A stretch of 6,861 bases of DNA, taken from Pyrodictium sp. Its GTDB lineage: Archaea > Thermoproteota > Thermoprotei_A > Sulfolobales > Pyrodictiaceae. The notes under the pieces were generated by a model. That model had not been told where the DNA came from and ran no database searches. It saw only the letters and a list, made by a program, of their open reading frames with translations. Shown here piece by piece: positions 5,770 through 6,861 of this stretch. The DNA lies in NCBI GenBank assembly GCA_015662475.1, contig DQUB01000127.1:1-6861 (forward strand), given 5' to 3'. Numbering within the stretch: position 1 is the stretch's first letter; each line of letters starts with the position of its first letter. Made by a program: the position numbers and the translations under genes.

Positions 5770-6591
5770 CTATTCTTCTGCTACTGGTATTATTCTGATG
5801 CCTAGTCTTGCGGCTACCTCATGCACTTCGGGGTCGACAAGTCCACCTATGATTGCAAGTCTAGGTTTTACGCCTTCTACTTTCTCATAGAGCTTTCCAA
5901 TCCTATACAGCTCTGCTATATCGGCTTTAGAAACTCTCGACTTCACCTCTACCAGAATATGTTCTTTGTCTCGCACAATTAGATCTACTTCAACGATGCT
6001 TGGATACCCGTAGACGAAACCCTCTCTATCCCTATAAACCCACTTTTCCACTCTTGCAACACCAAAAACCTCCTCAACAACATATCTCATAGCATGTCTA
6101 AACGCCTTCTCACTAATAACGCCAAACCTGTGAGCAATAGCGATGACAACCCTCCTAGTATTTCTCAACTCCTCCTCCAACCTTTGCTGCCTCTCTTCTA
6201 GCTTCTGCTGCCTCTCCTCCAACCTTGCAAACCGCTCTTCTAGTCTAACAAACCTCTCCTCTAGCCTAGCAAGTCTCTCCTCAAGCTTTTGCTGCCTTTC
6301 AGCCAACTCTGCAAACCTTTTCTCCAGCTCTAAGAACCTCCTCTCTAACTCAGCAAACCTCTCCTCAAGCTTCTGTTGCCTCTCCTCCAACTTCAACTGT
6401 CTCTCGTAAAGCTTCTTAAACTCCTCCTCCAACCTCGCAAATCTCTCTTCTAGCCTAACAAGCCTCTCCTCGAGCTTGACAATCCTCTCAAGTATCTCTC
6501 TAAACCCTAAAAGCCCCATAACAGCATAGCGAAACTCACTATCCTCCTCCAAAGCCCTCAAAAAGGCCTCCTTATCAAAACCAACAGCCAC
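5770..6591 (-). CDS. DUF3782-type coiled-coil protein with PD-(D/E)XK nuclease domain
   Basis: Predicted DNA-cutting protein of 273 residues. Residues 1-39 form a short helical head. Residues 40-144 are 15 consecutive heptads of the form LEERxxx, an uninterrupted coiled coil that should dimerise or oligomerise. Residues 145-273 are a PD-(D/E)XK (restriction endonuclease-like) domain: VVEEVFG (171-177) supplies the first Glu, EVDLIV (201-206) the Asp (D203), and LVEVKSR (213-219) the E215-x-K217 pair; a later strand is RLAIIGG (244-250). All key residues are present, so it may be active. Such proteins occur in many copies in crenarchaeal genomes; their biological role is not established as far as I know. 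The start is GTG at 6589-6591: an in-frame TAG lies 18 bases upstream and a GGGGAG SD is 6 bases away. It is upstream of the helicase on the same strand, with a 325-bp gap. Confidence 0.88.
   Translation of the reverse strand: MAVGFDKEAFLRALEEDSEFRYAVMGLLGFREILERIVKLEERLVRLEERFARLEEEFKKLYERQLKLEERQQKLEERFAELERRFLELEKRFAELAERQQKLEERLARLEERFVRLEERFARLEERQQKLEERQQRLEEELRNTRRVVIAIAHRFGVISEKAFRHAMRYVVEEVFGVARVEKWVYRDREGFVYGYPSIVEVDLIVRDKEHILVEVKSRVSKADIAELYRIGKLYEKVEGVKPRLAIIGGLVDPEVHEVAARLGIRIIPVAEE
6160..6474 (-). repeat. fifteen 21-bp tandem repeats encoding LEERxxx heptads
   Basis: These bases encode residues 40-144 of the DUF3782-type protein. Every seventh residue is Leu without a skip, and 13 of the 15 units begin LE. 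A higher order is visible: the QQK variant returns in heptads 5, 9 and 13, so an 84-bp (28-residue) unit seems to have been duplicated. Heptads 10-12 (LEERLAR, LEERFVR, LEERFAR) resemble heptads 1-2. This points to growth by unequal exchange or replication slippage. Confidence 0.85.
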
Positions 6592-6597
6592 CTTCCA

Positions 6598-6603
6598 CTC
6601 CCC
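6598..6603 (-). promoter_or_regulatory. ribosome binding site of the DUF3782-type gene
   Basis: GGGGAG on the minus strand, 6 bases before the GTG at 6591. With the in-frame TAG 18 bases upstream it fixes the GTG as the start. Confidence 0.55.
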
Positions 6604-6633
6604 ACCCTACCAGTAAAGACCACCACAACACCA

Positions 6634-6643
6634 ACTTATATCA
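6634..6643 (-). promoter_or_regulatory. candidate TATA box of the DUF3782-type gene
   Basis: On the minus strand this reads TGATATAAGT, the only TATA-like stretch in an otherwise G/T-rich upstream region. It predicts a start near 6612 and a leader of about 20 bases carrying the GGGGAG site, consistent with the other genes here. Confidence 0.4.
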
Positions 6644-6861
6644 GCCCAACCACACAATCCACACAGACCCACCACACTAACACTAGTACAAGCCACCACA
6701 TACAAAAACCAGCAGTAAACATACCAGAGAAAAACATGGCCTTTCTCTCCAAATAAACCTCAATGGGAACTCTAACCCCCTACACCATCTCCACCCCATG
6801 CACCACAAAAACAAACCCTTTGAAACCCAAGTTCACACCCTTACCCACATACAATAACACA

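Larger units (their letters stand above)
6592..6861. other. strongly A+C-rich spacer at the right edge, no convincing gene
   Basis: Apart from the promoter and ribosome site of the nuclease gene, no gene of normal size is visible. G+T makes up only about 17% of the plus strand in 6601-6720 and about 20% in 6781-6840. The region contains an inverted repeat AGAGAAA/TTTCTCT (6726-6732 and 6742-6748). It also has a 26-codon minus-strand frame open from the right edge to a TAG at 6780-6782, which could be the tail of a neighbouring gene or chance. Confidence 0.7.

Noticed and set aside
6143..6409. Plus-strand frame of 88 residues opposite the heptad repeats
   Set aside because: Serine/leucine-rich low-complexity antisense reading of the LEER repeats; purely a shadow of the coiled coil.
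6780..6860. 26-codon minus-strand frame entering from the right edge
   Set aside because: Could be the tail of a neighbouring gene, but the G/T-rich strand and short length give no support; kept only as a note in the spacer entry.

Overview
The window looks like the chromosome of a hyperthermophilic crenarchaeon (Thermoproteota, probably of the Desulfurococcales type). The basis is AGA/AGG arginine and ATA isoleucine codons, GTG and TTG start codons backed by GGTGATC- or GGGGAG-type Shine-Dalgarno (SD) sequences, TATA-like boxes with short leaders, and a DUF3782-type coiled-coil/nuclease protein of a kind common in these organisms. The assignment is inferred from family and style, not from a database match.

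Layout from left to right: (1) the 3' part of an unrecognised plus-strand gene entering from the left edge (2-415), which overlaps tail to tail with (2) an unrecognised helical minus-strand gene (378-935). (3) A 164-bp divergent spacer leads to (4) a plus-strand winged-helix DNA-binding protein with a long helix, a hydrophobic segment and an acidic tail (1100-1564). (5) A minus-strand cysteine-rich protein resembling a V4R small-ligand sensor domain follows (1651-2178). It starts at TTG behind a perfect GGTGATC, and a 17-nt palindrome covers its TATA region. (6) The largest gene is a 1035-residue superfamily 2 helicase on the minus strand (2337-5444), closest in layout to the MrfA (YprA)/Hrq1 group. 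Its last ~185 residues look like a degenerate DnaQ/RNase H-like exonuclease fold. (7) A 325-bp spacer (5445-5769) holds a stem-loop between two direct repeats and a plus-strand frame open except for one stop. (8) A minus-strand protein with 15 uninterrupted heptads and a C-terminal PD-(D/E)XK nuclease domain follows (5770-6591). (9) The last 270 bp carry that gene's promoter and no convincing gene, and are about 80% A+C on the plus strand.

The helicase and the coiled-coil nuclease lie on the same strand, nuclease upstream, and both act on nucleic acid. They could belong to one DNA repair or genome defence process, but the 325-bp gap and separate candidate promoters argue against a tight operon. 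The wHTH protein and the V4R-like protein are convergent neighbours. V4R domains often act as sensors and wHTH proteins as repressors, so a small regulatory pair is possible but not shown.
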